A stretch of 64,000 bases of DNA from assembly GCA_023265025.1 (NCBI GenBank), contig JAHFUP010000012.1:1-64000 (forward strand). Reading direction: 5' to 3'. This DNA comes from Acidimicrobiia bacterium (GTDB taxonomy: Bacteria > Actinomycetota > Acidimicrobiia > Acidimicrobiales > AC-14). Below are positions 50,514 through 59,331 of this stretch, one piece after another; position 1 is the stretch's first letter, and each line of letters begins with the position of its first letter. The notes beneath the pieces were generated by a model that was not told where the DNA came from, did no database searches, and saw only the letters and a program-made list of their open reading frames with translations. A program made the translations under genes and the position numbers.

Positions 50514-51254
50514 ATGTGCCCCGATCCAGCACCCGGCCCTCCACGCGCCCGAGGAGGGCTGAGCGCGTTGGCCTGCCATCGGCTCCTACGCATACTCGCC
50601 CGGATCGAGGATGGCGGTCCGGGCCCGGCTCGGCTCTGTGAGGTGTCCGCCGACCTCATGGCCATGACCGGCGCCGGGATCATGCTGATGTCCGGCGAGG
50701 TGCCTCGCGGCTCGGTCTGCAGCTCGAACGAGGTGAGCGCCCTGATCGAGGATCTCCAGTACACCCTGGGCGAGGGGCCCTGCGTCGACGCCTACAGGCA
50801 GGACCGGCCCATCCTGGAAGCGGACCTGGCCGCGCGCGGGGCGGCTCGCTGGGCCGCCTTCACCCCCGAGGCGCTGGCCGCCGGCGCCCGGGCCGTCTTC
50901 GGCTTCCCTCTCCATGTCGGCGCCGTGCGCCTGGGCGCCCTCAACCTCTACCGCGACCGCCCCGGCCCCCTCGACGACGACCAGCATGCCGATGCCCTGG
51001 TCCTGGCCGGCGTGGCCGCCAGGGCGGTCCTGGCCATGCAGGCCGGGGCACCCCCCGGCAGACTGGGCACCGAACTCGAGGGGGGTGCCGACTTGCGCTT
51101 CGTCGTGCACCAGGCTTCAGGCATGGTCTCGGCCCAGCTCGACGTCAGCGTCGGTGAGGCACTCATCCGTCTCCGTGCGCACGCGTTCGCCGATCACCGC
51201 CCGCTTGACGAGGTGGCCCAGGACGTGGTGGGAGGCCGGCTGAGGTTCGCCTGA
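50514..51254 (+). CDS. GAF-ANTAR regulator
   Basis: A GAF domain (about 30-170: GAGIMLMSG, SNEVSALIEDLQYTLGEGPCVDAYRQDRPIL...FGFPLHVGAVRLGALNLYRD), then an ANTAR domain at the end (VVHQASGMVSAQLDVSVGEALIRLRAHAFADHRPLDEVAQDVV). GAF-ANTAR proteins are RNA-binding antiterminators. The EGPC motif is typical of the actinobacterial GAF-ANTAR group. The start is uncertain: ATG 50514 gives 246 residues; TTG 50568, after a GAGGAGGGCTGA purine stretch, is plausible. Second paralog follows at 51351. Confidence 0.85.
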   Translation: MCPDPAPGPPRARGGLSALACHRLLRILARIEDGGPGPARLCEVSADLMAMTGAGIMLMSGEVPRGSVCSSNEVSALIEDLQYTLGEGPCVDAYRQDRPILEADLAARGAARWAAFTPEALAAGARAVFGFPLHVGAVRLGALNLYRDRPGPLDDDQHADALVLAGVAARAVLAMQAGAPPGRLGTELEGGADLRFVVHQASGMVSAQLDVSVGEALIRLRAHAFADHRPLDEVAQDVVGGRLRFA

Positions 51255-51350
51255 CCGGCCGGTCCAGGGCTGGTTGCGCAGCAGCCGGCCGACGTAGCAT
51301 CGAAGGAGGGCGCTGGTCGAGCAGAGGCCGGCGGCGGGAGGGCCATCGCC

Positions 51351-52067
51351 ATGACCGACCAAGGTTTACTGATCCAGACGCTGGTGGAGCTGGCCGACAA
51401 CCTCGTCGACGACTTCGACGTCGTCGAGCTGCTCTCCCTGCTCGCCGACCGATGCGTGGAGCTCCTGGGCGTCTCGGCCGCCGGGGTCATGCTCGTCGCT
51501 CCCGAGGGGGAGGTCCGGGTAGTCGCCTCATCCAGCGAGGCCATGCGGGTGGTGGAGCTGTTCGAGCTCCAGGCCGACGAAGGCCCGTGCCCGGACTGCT
51601 GTCGCAGCGGGGAGGCCGTCATCAACGAGGACCTGGCCACTGCGGGGGGCCGCTGGCCCCGGTTCGCCCCCATGGCCATGCAGGCCGGCTTCCGCTCCGT
51701 GCAAGCCCTGCCCATGCGCCTGCGGGGATCGATCGTCGGCGCCCTCAACCTCTTCAGCGCCGAGCCGGGCGCACTGACCGTGGCCGATGTGGCCGCCGGC
51801 GGGGCGCTGGCGTCGGTGGCCACCATCGCCGTCCTCCAGCAGCGCGTCGCGGCCGAGTCCCGCCTCCTCAACGACCAACTCACTCACGCCCTCAACAACC
51901 GTGTGGTCATCGAACAGGCCAAAGGTGTGCTCGCCGAGCGCACCGGCCTGTCCATGGAGGCGGCGTTCGAGGCGTTGCGCCACTACGCCCGCGACCACAA
52001 CCTGCGCCTCTCCGACGTCGCCCGCAGCGTCATCGACAAGAGCCTGCCCCCGGGAGCACTCGCCTAG
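51351..52067 (+). CDS. GAF-ANTAR regulator
   Basis: A 238-residue paralog: GAF (about 25-170, LGVSAAGVMLVAPEGEVRVVASSSEAMRVVELFELQADEGPCPDCCRSGEAVINEDL) with the EGPC motif and two extra Cys, then ANTAR (ALNNRVVIEQAKGVLAERTGLSMEAAFEALRHYARDHNLRLSDVARSVIDKSL). The ANTAR helical core is complete (KGVLAER...FxxLRxxAR). ATG at 51351 is followed directly by the GAF. Like its neighbour it probably modulates transcription antitermination. Confidence 0.92.
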   Translation: MTDQGLLIQTLVELADNLVDDFDVVELLSLLADRCVELLGVSAAGVMLVAPEGEVRVVASSSEAMRVVELFELQADEGPCPDCCRSGEAVINEDLATAGGRWPRFAPMAMQAGFRSVQALPMRLRGSIVGALNLFSAEPGALTVADVAAGGALASVATIAVLQQRVAAESRLLNDQLTHALNNRVVIEQAKGVLAERTGLSMEAAFEALRHYARDHNLRLSDVARSVIDKSLPPGALA

Positions 52068-52178
52068 GGACCGCACTTTGTTCCCCATTTCGTTCGCCAC
52101 CGGCGTACCATGAGAGTAGGTGACGTAAGGCAAGCCGCTCATGATCCCGGTGGCGCGCTCCGACGAAAGGAGAGCGCT

Positions 52179-53396
52179 GTGGCCGGAGGTTCCAGGTTGT
52201 TCGGGCCCATGCCGGTCGTGGCCGAGGCGGCGACCTCCGATACGGACCTGGAGGGCCTGGCCCGACCGCTCCTGGAGGCCCTGGCCACGATCGGCGACCT
52301 GGACTCGACGTACCTCACCGTCTTCGACTGGGACGTGTGCGAGCAGGAGGTCCGCTACCTCCACAGCAGGGGCCAGATCGAGATCGCCGACCGCAGCCGG
52401 CTCCCCCTGGCCGCGGCGGTGTCACGCCAGAGCCTCCCGGGCGTCACCCGCTCGCCGGCCGGCATGACCCAGAGCCACGCCGACAGCGAGGTGGCCAAGC
52501 AGGTCGGCCTGGCGACCTACGTCAGCGTCCCGATCGTGCTGGCCGGCCACGAGCTGTGGGGCATGATCTGCGGCGCCAGCAGGCTGGCCCAGCCCGAGGT
52601 CAGCGGTCGGGTGATCACGGTCATGGAGCAGTTCGCCGAGATCATCGCCGAGCACGTCAGCCGGGGGCGTGCGGCGGCGACCGAGCGGCGAGCCGAGACC
52701 GCCGAGGCGGCGTTGAACTCGCGCGGACGTTTCCTGGCCCAGGCCGAGCATCAGCTCAAGACGCCACTGACAGTCCTGCGGGGAGCCCTGGAGGTTCTGC
52801 AGCAGCGGTGGGAGGTTCTCGGCGATGCCGAGCGGGAGCAGTGGTTTGGGGCGATGAAGCGATCCGCCGACACGCTGGGCGCCGATATCGACGCTCTGTT
52901 GGCCGAGGCCCGTGCGGACCTCCAGAGCAGAGAGCTCGTCGCCGCCGAGGTGGATGTCGCCGTCGCCGCCGCCACGATGAGCCAGGCCTTCGATGCCCTT
53001 ACCGACCGCCATGTGGTGCACTCAGAGGTGGAGGGCGGCCTGCGCGCCTGGGTCGACCCGACCGCGCTGGCTCAGGTGCTCGGTCATCTTCTCGACAACG
53101 CGGTCAAGTTCTCGCCGGCGGGCGGGCTCGTCCGGGTGACGGGCCACAGCACACCCGGCTGGACCGAGGTGTCGGTTATCGACCAGGGGCTCGGCCTGCC
53201 CCAGGGGATCGACGTCTTCCAGCCTTTCCAACGGGGCGGGGCGGACCTGATGGCCGCTCCCGGCGTCGGGCTGGGCCTGCACATCGTCCGCGGCCTCGTC
53301 GACGCCTCGGGCGGATCGGTCACAACGCGCACCAACGCCGGCGGCGGCAGCACCTTCACGGTGAGGCTCCCATCCGGGAGGGCCAGTTCCGGTTGA
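52179..53396 (+). CDS. GAF-domain sensor histidine kinase
   Basis: A 405-residue soluble kinase. GAF (about 20-175, STYLTVFDWDVCEQEVRYLHSRGQ...YVSVPIVLAGHELWGMICGASR), HisKA with FLAQAEHQLKTPLTVLRGAL (His191) and HATPase with HLLDNAVKFSPAGG, DQGLGLPQGID and GVGLGLHIVRGLVDASGG. The HisKA box reads EHQLKTPL in place of the usual SHELRTPL; the His is retained. GTG 52179 has AAAGGAGAG five bases before it, which makes it better than ATG 52110. It lies downstream of two GAF-ANTAR regulators in the same direction, so a joint signalling role is likely. Confidence 0.88.
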   Translation: MAGGSRLFGPMPVVAEAATSDTDLEGLARPLLEALATIGDLDSTYLTVFDWDVCEQEVRYLHSRGQIEIADRSRLPLAAAVSRQSLPGVTRSPAGMTQSHADSEVAKQVGLATYVSVPIVLAGHELWGMICGASRLAQPEVSGRVITVMEQFAEIIAEHVSRGRAAATERRAETAEAALNSRGRFLAQAEHQLKTPLTVLRGALEVLQQRWEVLGDAEREQWFGAMKRSADTLGADIDALLAEARADLQSRELVAAEVDVAVAAATMSQAFDALTDRHVVHSEVEGGLRAWVDPTALAQVLGHLLDNAVKFSPAGGLVRVTGHSTPGWTEVSVIDQGLGLPQGIDVFQPFQRGGADLMAAPGVGLGLHIVRGLVDASGGSVTTRTNAGGGSTFTVRLPSGRASSG

Positions 53397-53849
53397 GAGG
53401 AACTGGGCCTCACGCGGCGCTGTGCCGGGTGTTCGTGCCGGGCCTCCGGCCCGTGCTGGGCTGCTTCACCGCGGCCCAGAGGTCCGGCGGGAGCGCGTCT
53501 ACCCCGGGTCCGCGCCAGGGGAAACGCAGCGTCTAGGCCGCAAGGGAACCGCTCGGGCGTCACCAGTGCCGACGCGAGCCGAGCGAGGATGTCCCCGCCC
53601 GCTCCGACGCACCCGGCCGGACAGCGTCGACGAGCACCTGGACGACGTACCCCTTCAGGAATCTGCGCCGATCCTCATCACGGGCCGAGGCCATCGGTTT
53701 TCTTGCGGCCATAATCGCGGTTCGTGGCCGAGTTCTTTTGCCACTTTGGCACGCTTACCCCGTAGACCCGAGCATCCAGAGCGGAGCAGCGCTCGGCCAA
53801 GGGCATCTAACCTGCGTTAGAGGAAGCATTGTTGGCCACTTTGGCGCCG
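53397..53849. repeat. Intergenic region with an imperfect direct repeat
   Basis: No gene is supported. A roughly 23-bp direct repeat occurs at about 53738 (TTGCCACTTTGGCACGCTTACCC) and 53832 (a variant with TTGGCCACTTTGGCGCC...TTACCC), each with a GCCA-CTT-TGGC core. A short hairpin CGGGCC-TCC-GGCCCG lies at 53439-53453, possibly terminating the histidine kinase gene. The repeats border an IS1380-like remnant and may be element debris or operator sites. Confidence 0.4.
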
Positions 53850-54008
53850 TTACCCAGATGTCCCCCACTCGCCCATGGCCACCGACATCGCCTCGCTCAG
53901 CCCCGAGCGGTCGGCCAGTTCGGCCACCAGCGCGGTGCCGGCGTGCGACACCAGGCCCTCACCGTCGGTGGTCACCTTCGCCCGCCTGACCGACTGGCTA
54001 CGATGCAC
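53850..54008 (-). pseudogene. IS1380-family transposase N-terminal remnant
   Basis: A minus-strand fragment of about 52 residues, VHRSQSVRRAKVTTDGEGLVSHAGTALVAELADRSGLSEAMSVAMGEW, resembles the N-terminus of IS1380 transposases (VTADGxGxVSHAGxxLLAELADxTGL). It stops just after; no DDE catalytic core, terminal inverted repeats or target duplication can be seen. A dead remnant of an element. Confidence 0.65.
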
Positions 54009-54165
54009 CTTCAAGGAGCCCTCCTCTTGTGCGGACTGCGTGCGTCGAGAACACGCATTCTCCCAGGTCAGGGGGGCTCTTTCGCGTACCTGCGCAGCGG
54101 ACCGCTCGGGCCGGAGCGACGAATGAGCGCTCGGCTTGTTTCCATCCGCTCGGCCCATCGGCGCA

Positions 54166-54858
54166 TCAATCAGCCGTTGCGGCGCCAGTCTCGGGCTTGA
54201 TGTGAGCGAACATGCTGCGGCCGTTCCATGTCGGGAAGGCCCTCACGAGCCACGACGGACCGTGGAGCAGGATCCGAGAGTCGCGGGTGGCCTCCGCCCA
54301 GGTGAGCTGCCCGGCATGCCACTTGACGAAGGCCTCGGCGTCGGCGGTGACGAAGAGGTCTTCGTCCAGACCGGGATACGTCTTGCAGATCTCGGCCTCG
54401 CGGTGTTCGAGCAGCAGCCAGTACCGCTCATGGGGCCGAAAGCCGGTGAAGTCCAGCCGGACGACGACGCGCTGGTCAGGCAGGCGTTCCGGACGGAGCG
54501 CGTTGCACATCGACCACAGCGCCACGAACGGATCGAGGTTCTCGGGGGCGATCTCGAGCCAGCGAGCTCCCCACTCACCGAGGGCCTCGCAGACCTTGAA
54601 CAGATCATCGCCCGACGTCGTGAGCACGTAACGGTGACCGCGCCCCTGCGCCTTGGGCGTTACCTCGACGAGGCCGAGGCGTTCGAGTTGCTTGAGCCGC
54701 TCGGCGAGCACGGTGCGGGAGAGTCCGGGCGCACCCTCGAGGATCTCGCCGAACGTCTCGCAGCCAAGATGGAGGTTGCGGATGATCAGCGGCGTCCACC
54801 GCTCGGCGAAGATCTCCGCACCCCGGGCGATGGGGCAGTACTGGCCGTAGGTCCTCAT
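54166..54858 (-). CDS. HxlR-family transcriptional regulator with C-terminal domain
   Basis: A 230-residue protein. The N-terminal 110 residues are an HxlR winged helix (YGQYCPIARGAEIFAERWTPLIIRNLHLGCETFGEILEGAPGLSRTVLAERLKQLERLGLVEV) with a Cys in YCPIA as in redox- or electrophile-sensing HxlR regulators (HypR/YodB type). The C-terminal 120 residues are an SCP2-like or ligand-binding part (VVVRLDFTGFRPHERYWLLLEHREAEICKTYPGLDEDLF). It is divergent from the FAD-oxidase gene across a region holding two tandem 21-bp dyads, probably its operators. Confidence 0.9.
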   Translation of the reverse strand: MRTYGQYCPIARGAEIFAERWTPLIIRNLHLGCETFGEILEGAPGLSRTVLAERLKQLERLGLVEVTPKAQGRGHRYVLTTSGDDLFKVCEALGEWGARWLEIAPENLDPFVALWSMCNALRPERLPDQRVVVRLDFTGFRPHERYWLLLEHREAEICKTYPGLDEDLFVTADAEAFVKWHAGQLTWAEATRDSRILLHGPSWLVRAFPTWNGRSMFAHIKPETGAATAD

Positions 54859-54890
54859 GAGCGCAGTGTCCCGCGCCTTTCCGCCGGTGT

Positions 54891-54932
54891 GAAGTCCGGA
54901 TTCCTTACTTCGAAGTCCGGATAGCTGACTTC
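54891..54932. promoter_or_regulatory. Tandem HxlR operator
   Basis: Two back-to-back 21-bp elements, each GAAGT-N11-ACTTC (54891-54911 and 54912-54932), sharing a CCGGAT core. Each is a dyad, and they abut with no gap. The pair lies between the divergent HxlR and FAD-oxidase genes, 33 bp upstream of the HxlR start and 51 bp before the oxidase ATG. HxlR-type regulators bind similar dyads, so this is the probable control region. Confidence 0.75.
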
Positions 54933-54982
54933 CCCCCGGTTCCCTCCTATGGCGCGATGAGCCCATACGCCGAGGAGGAACG

Positions 54983-56380
54983 ATGACAGAGCGAACCACG
55001 ATCCAGATTCCCGGGTTCCGGGGCGACGTGATCGTCGCGGGGCATCATCAGTACGACGGAGCACGCGCCGTATGGAACGGCGCCGTCGACCGACGACCTC
55101 GAGTGATCGCGCGCTGCCGAGTGACCGCCGACGTCGCTGCCGCGGTCCGCTTCGCCCGCGACCGCCGCCTTGAGATCGCCGTGCGAGGCGGGGGCCACAA
55201 CGTGGCCGGCACGGCGGTGTGCGACGACGGGATCGTGATCGACCTCTCGGCGATGCGCGCCGTCACGGTCGATCCTGTCGAGCGCACCGCTCTCGTCCAG
55301 GGCGGGGCTCTTTGGGGAGACGTCGACCACGCCACGCAGGCGCACGGTCTCGCCACCACGGGCGGCATCGTGAGCCACACCGGCGTCGGCGGCCTGACCC
55401 TGGGCGGCGGCATCGGCTGGCTGATGCGCAAGCACGGGCTCACCGTGGACAACCTCCTAGAGGCCGAGGTGGTCACGGCCGAGGGCCAGGTCGCGCGGGC
55501 GTCCGCCAGCGATCACCCCGACCTGTTCTGGGCGCTGCGGGGCGGCGGTGGGAACTTCGGCGTCGTCGGCTCGTTCCGGTTTGCGTTGCACCCGGTCGGC
55601 CCCACCGTCGTGGCCGGCCCGGTCTTCTGGGCGGCCGAGGACACCGCGGACGTCCTGCGCTTCTACCGTGACTTCGTCACCGACGCGCCCGACGAGCTCG
55701 GGAACGTCATCCGGCTCGGCACGATCCCCCCCCTGCCGGTGATCGACGAAAACCTCCACTTCCGGCCGGCGATCGCAGTGGCCACCTGCTATGCCGGACC
55801 CGTTCAGGAAGGCGCGCGCGCCGTCCGTGCGCTCCGCCAGTTCGGGACCCCGCTCGTGGATCTGGTCGGACCCACGTTGTACGTCGACCACCAAAGCGGC
55901 GTCGATGACACCGTCCCCCACGGCTGGCACTACTACTGGAAGGCCACCAACCTCACCGGCCTGTCCGACGAGGTCATCGACATCGTCGCCGAGCACGCCT
56001 ACCGCGCCGCCTCACCGAGGTCGTATGCGGCGATGTTCCACTTCGGTGGCGCAGTGGCCCGCGCCCCTCGGGACTCCACGGCCTACGTGGGGCGCGACGT
56101 GGAGCACAACATCGTCATCGACGCAGCCTGGCTCCCGGAACAGGACGACACCGTCGGCGCTGTGGAGACCGCTTGGGCACGAGCATTCCTCGACGCCCTG
56201 CAGGCTCACCGAGCCGGCGTCTATGTGAACTTCCTCGACTCCGACGACGACACGAGCCGCGTCCGCGAGGCCTATGGCGACGACACGTACCGGCGGCTCG
56301 CCGAAGTGAAAGCGAAGTACGACCCCGAGAACGTGTTCCACAACAACAAGAACATCCCGCCGGGGACGCCGGCGCGTTGA
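54983..56380 (+). CDS. FAD-linked (BBE-type) oxidase
   Basis: A 465-residue flavoprotein of the PCMH/BBE group. RPRVIARCRVTADVAAAVRFARDRRLEIAVRGGGHNVAGTAVCDDGIVIDLSAMR is the FAD-binding half; GGHN carries the conserved His and AVCD a Cys. VQGGALWGDVDHATQAHGLATTGGIVSHTGVGGLTLGGGIGWLMRKHGLTVDNL follows. The BBE C-terminal tail YGDDTYRRLAEVKAKYDPENVFHNNKNIPP is present. Family enzymes oxidise alcohols, sugars or tetrahydroisoquinolines; the substrate is not evident. Divergent from the HxlR regulator, so probably induced by an electrophile or its substrate. Confidence 0.92.
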   Translation: MTERTTIQIPGFRGDVIVAGHHQYDGARAVWNGAVDRRPRVIARCRVTADVAAAVRFARDRRLEIAVRGGGHNVAGTAVCDDGIVIDLSAMRAVTVDPVERTALVQGGALWGDVDHATQAHGLATTGGIVSHTGVGGLTLGGGIGWLMRKHGLTVDNLLEAEVVTAEGQVARASASDHPDLFWALRGGGGNFGVVGSFRFALHPVGPTVVAGPVFWAAEDTADVLRFYRDFVTDAPDELGNVIRLGTIPPLPVIDENLHFRPAIAVATCYAGPVQEGARAVRALRQFGTPLVDLVGPTLYVDHQSGVDDTVPHGWHYYWKATNLTGLSDEVIDIVAEHAYRAASPRSYAAMFHFGGAVARAPRDSTAYVGRDVEHNIVIDAAWLPEQDDTVGAVETAWARAFLDALQAHRAGVYVNFLDSDDDTSRVREAYGDDTYRRLAEVKAKYDPENVFHNNKNIPPGTPAR

Positions 56381-56520
56381 TCACGCTGACTTCATGGGTG
56401 CCATCAGGGTTTGCGCGCGGTCGATCCCGAGACCCCAACCCAGTGTCCGACTGGACCGTGCGGGAGACGAGATCACGGGTGCGGGTTGAAGCTGAACCGG
56501 ACGCCGATTCGGGGTGGGCG

Positions 56521-57120
56521 CTAGCCGGTGGTGGCGGTCACTGGCTTGCGCATGCGTGTCAGGGGGACAGGTGCGCCGCTCGACGCGTCCTCAACCTCTT
56601 CAACTGGCTGGAAGCCGAACGCCTCGTAAAGGGGTCGGCCGGAGCGCGTCGCCATGAGCTCCAGTGTCGCAAACCCCTCGGCCGCGGCGGCCGACTCACT
56701 GGCCTCGAGCACGAGACGGCCCACCCCTCGTCGGGCGAAGTCGGGGTGGGTGTACATGCCTCGGATCCGTGCCGCGTCGGTCGTGGGGTTGAGCAGGTCG
56801 GCGTTGCGCCCGGCCGAGTGTTCGCCGCCATAGAGCGTTGCCCGTCGGCTCCACCCCCCGCAACCAGCCACAGTGCCTCTGATTTCTACTACGAAGTAGG
56901 TCCCGTCTTCGATGAGCTGCCGGTCCATGCCCATGATCGCCTTGCTCGACTCGATCTGGGCATCGTCGAGGAATCCACGCTGCAGTTGCTCGATCGCGGC
57001 GTCCATCAGTGGGAGCAGGACGGCGAGGTCGTCGCCGGTCGCCAGCCGGACTGTGAGGATGTCGGTGGCGAGGTTCTCCGAGCGTGGGACATCCGGAGTT
57101 GCGTCCGCGGCGACGGCCAC
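56521..57120 (-). CDS. GNAT family N-acetyltransferase
   Basis: About 199 residues from GTG 57120. LTVRLATGDDLAVLLPLMDAAIEQL opens the fold, and the acetyl-CoA loop lies in IRGMYTHPDFARRGVGRLVLEASESAAAAEG (RRGVGR), followed by LYEAFGFQPVEE. FVVEIRGTVAGCGGW is the central strand. An ATG at 57180 would add 20 residues of unclear homology. The region between this gene and the BNR gene (57181-57447) holds no gene I can support. The substrate is unknown. Confidence 0.82.
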   Translation of the reverse strand: MAVAADATPDVPRSENLATDILTVRLATGDDLAVLLPLMDAAIEQLQRGFLDDAQIESSKAIMGMDRQLIEDGTYFVVEIRGTVAGCGGWSRRATLYGGEHSAGRNADLLNPTTDAARIRGMYTHPDFARRGVGRLVLEASESAAAAEGFATLELMATRSGRPLYEAFGFQPVEEVEDASSGAPVPLTRMRKPVTATTG

Positions 57121-57447
57121 GTTGAACCCGCCACATTGGCCGGGCGACTGACAATGATCTGTTCCTTGAGCATGCGGCAATCATCGGGCACGCAACGGCG
57201 GAACCCCTTCTGTCAGGCTGACGGGCCAGCAACTGTGCGAGCTGGTCGTGCAGCTCTGACAGCCTGAGGTCATGCCGGTCGCGTTCGGTGGCGAGGTCGC
57301 CACGTGCCCAATTCCTGGACAACGAGCGCCCTGACCTTTCCCCCGAGGGTAAAGGCAGGACGCATCTATTGAGTCGAAAGCTGCGTTGAGGCAGGCTCAA
57401 CGCCGGGCAGGGGCGAGACGCTCCCCCCGGGTTCGGAGGAGGAGAAC

Positions 57448-59061
57448 GTGCGGAGATGGCTGGCGGGGATGGCCGTGCTCGTGATGTTGGCCGTCGGGGC
57501 GCCGTTGGCCCGGGCCGCGGACACGCCGCAGGTCGACGGCGCCGTGCAGGTCACCGGGGCCAGCAACCCCGTCCGGGCCTATGCGTCGCCCGCACTGGCG
57601 GTGGACCCGCGCGATAGGAACACGATCGTCATCGCCGAGGGCGAAGCCCGAGGCTCGGGCTGCGGGGTGCAGGTCTCGACCAACGCCGGGCTGAGCTGGA
57701 CCGAGGGAGCCAACCCCCTTCCGAAGGAGGTTGCCGGCTGCGTCCGCAACACCAATGGCCCCCTGGCCAGCCTTGCCTTCGCTCCCGACGGGACCCTGTA
57801 CTACGCCTTTGCCGGCTACCCGAAGGCGAACGACTTCCACAGCAAGATCTACCTGGCTCGATCGACGGACCTCGGCCGCAGCTTCCAGGCCACCGCTGTT
57901 CCCGGTCTCGACCCGCCATACGCCGACGACAGCTTCGGCACCCCGGCGCTGCCGACGGTCAAGGTCGACCCGTCCAACCCCAAGCGGGTGTTCGTCGCCT
58001 ACCAGGCGAACTACGGCCTCTTCTCATTGGCGGGTTCGGTCTTCCCGCCCGGGAAGTTCTCATCGAGCTATCCGCTCCGCGCCTACGTCGCCCGCAGCGA
58101 CGACGGTGGGGTGACCTTTGGCCAGCCCGTGGCCGTGTCCAGCGACCCGAAGGACCACGCCAGCCGGGCCTACCTCACCATCGGCCGGGACGGCACCGTC
58201 TATGTCTTCGCCGGCGAGGTCAACACCCCGGTGCCTTTCGGGTCGACCAACCCGCCGGCGGCGACCCGGCTCTTCCAGTCCACCTCCACCGACGGGGGCA
58301 AGACCTTCACCTCGAAGATCATCTACACGGCCACGCCCGGGAAGTCCGGCGACGAGTACACGGTGCTGCTCGGGATCTCGACCGCCGTCGACCTGAAGAC
58401 CGACGCCGTGTACCTGACCTGGGAGGACAGCGCGCGGCCGGCGCCGGCCATCCTCTTCAGCCGCTCCTCTGACAAGGGGGCGACATGGACCAAGCCGGTG
58501 AAGGTCAACGATGCCGATCCCGGCCGCCAGTGGGACTTCAACGAGGAGGAGCCGGCGGTGTCGGTGGCCCCGAACGGGCGCATCGATGTGGCCTGGTTGG
58601 ACTACCGCAATGACTACACCTTCAAGGCGGGCCCGACCGCCCAGAACGCCTTTCAGGACGTCTACCTGTCGTCGTCGAGCGACGGCGGCGAGACGTGGTC
58701 GCAGAATATGCGAGTGTCGGACCGGTCTATCGACCGCCGCCTGAGCGACGTCTGGGCCACCGGGGTACACAGCGCCGTCGGCCTCCAGGCGCTCGATACC
58801 GGTGCCTATGTGGCCTGGGACGACACCCGCAACGCCACCGCCGACACCAAGGCCCAGGACGTCTACTTCACTCGGGTGCGATTGGGCGCCGTTCCCCCGC
58901 TTGGCGCGACGTCGTCGGCGGCGGGCGCCGATACCGCCACCAAGGTGGCGTGGGGCCTTGGCGGGGCCGCCCTGGCACTGTCCCTTGCTGGCGTCGCCCT
59001 CTTCCTCAGCCGGAGCCGGCTCTCCGGGGCCTCGGCGGCGACCGCTGCGACCTCCCGTTGA
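57448..59061 (+). CDS. BNR/Asp-box repeat surface protein (sialidase-like)
   Basis: A 537-residue protein: signal peptide MRRWLAGMAVLVMLAVGAPLARA, then a beta-propeller with at least six Asp boxes (STNAGLSWTEG, STDLGRSF, SDDGGVTF, STDGGKTF, SSDKGATW, SSDGGETW), and a C-terminal membrane anchor GGAALALSLAGVALFLSRSRL. The Asp-box count and order match bacterial sialidase/BNR proteins, but no catalytic sialidase Arg triad is obvious, so an adhesin or glycan-binding role is possible. GTG follows GGAGGAGGAGAAC. A broken paralog lies directly downstream. Confidence 0.85.
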   Translation: MRRWLAGMAVLVMLAVGAPLARAADTPQVDGAVQVTGASNPVRAYASPALAVDPRDRNTIVIAEGEARGSGCGVQVSTNAGLSWTEGANPLPKEVAGCVRNTNGPLASLAFAPDGTLYYAFAGYPKANDFHSKIYLARSTDLGRSFQATAVPGLDPPYADDSFGTPALPTVKVDPSNPKRVFVAYQANYGLFSLAGSVFPPGKFSSSYPLRAYVARSDDGGVTFGQPVAVSSDPKDHASRAYLTIGRDGTVYVFAGEVNTPVPFGSTNPPAATRLFQSTSTDGGKTFTSKIIYTATPGKSGDEYTVLLGISTAVDLKTDAVYLTWEDSARPAPAILFSRSSDKGATWTKPVKVNDADPGRQWDFNEEEPAVSVAPNGRIDVAWLDYRNDYTFKAGPTAQNAFQDVYLSSSSDGGETWSQNMRVSDRSIDRRLSDVWATGVHSAVGLQALDTGAYVAWDDTRNATADTKAQDVYFTRVRLGAVPPLGATSSAAGADTATKVAWGLGGAALALSLAGVALFLSRSRLSGASAATAATSR

Positions 59062-59084
59062 TGGCGCGGAGGAGAGCCGCATCG

Positions 59085-59331
59085 ATGCGGCGGCGGACCT
59101 TAAACCGACTGCTCATCGCTGGGCCGGGCCTGGTCCTGCGTGGCTGCGGCCGGCGTCGCGCCGGCGCCCGCGGCGACGCTGAGCGCACCGGTCGTCGAAG
59201 CGGCCCGTCAGGTGACGATCGACACCGACCCCACTCGGCTCTTTGACGTCCCCACCGTCGTCGTCGACCCCCGGGATCCTCGCCGGTCCTGCGTCGCAGC
59301 ACCCGTCGTCGGGCGTGGCCCCACGGCCTGA
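59085..59331 (+). pseudogene. Truncated paralog of the BNR surface protein
   Basis: MRRRTLNRLLIAGPGLVL reads as a signal peptide in one frame. After a frame change near 59134, VAAAGVAPAPAATLSAPVVEAARQVTIDTDPTRLFDVPTVVVDPRDP parallels the N-terminus of the upstream gene (AADTPQVDGAVQVTGASNPVRAYASPALAVDPRDR). It stops at 59331 after only one region, with no Asp boxes. A dead or partial duplicate. Confidence 0.6.

Noticed and set aside
53850-54008. Active IS1380 element
   Set aside because: Only the N-terminal 50 residues of the transposase remain and no terminal repeats are found.
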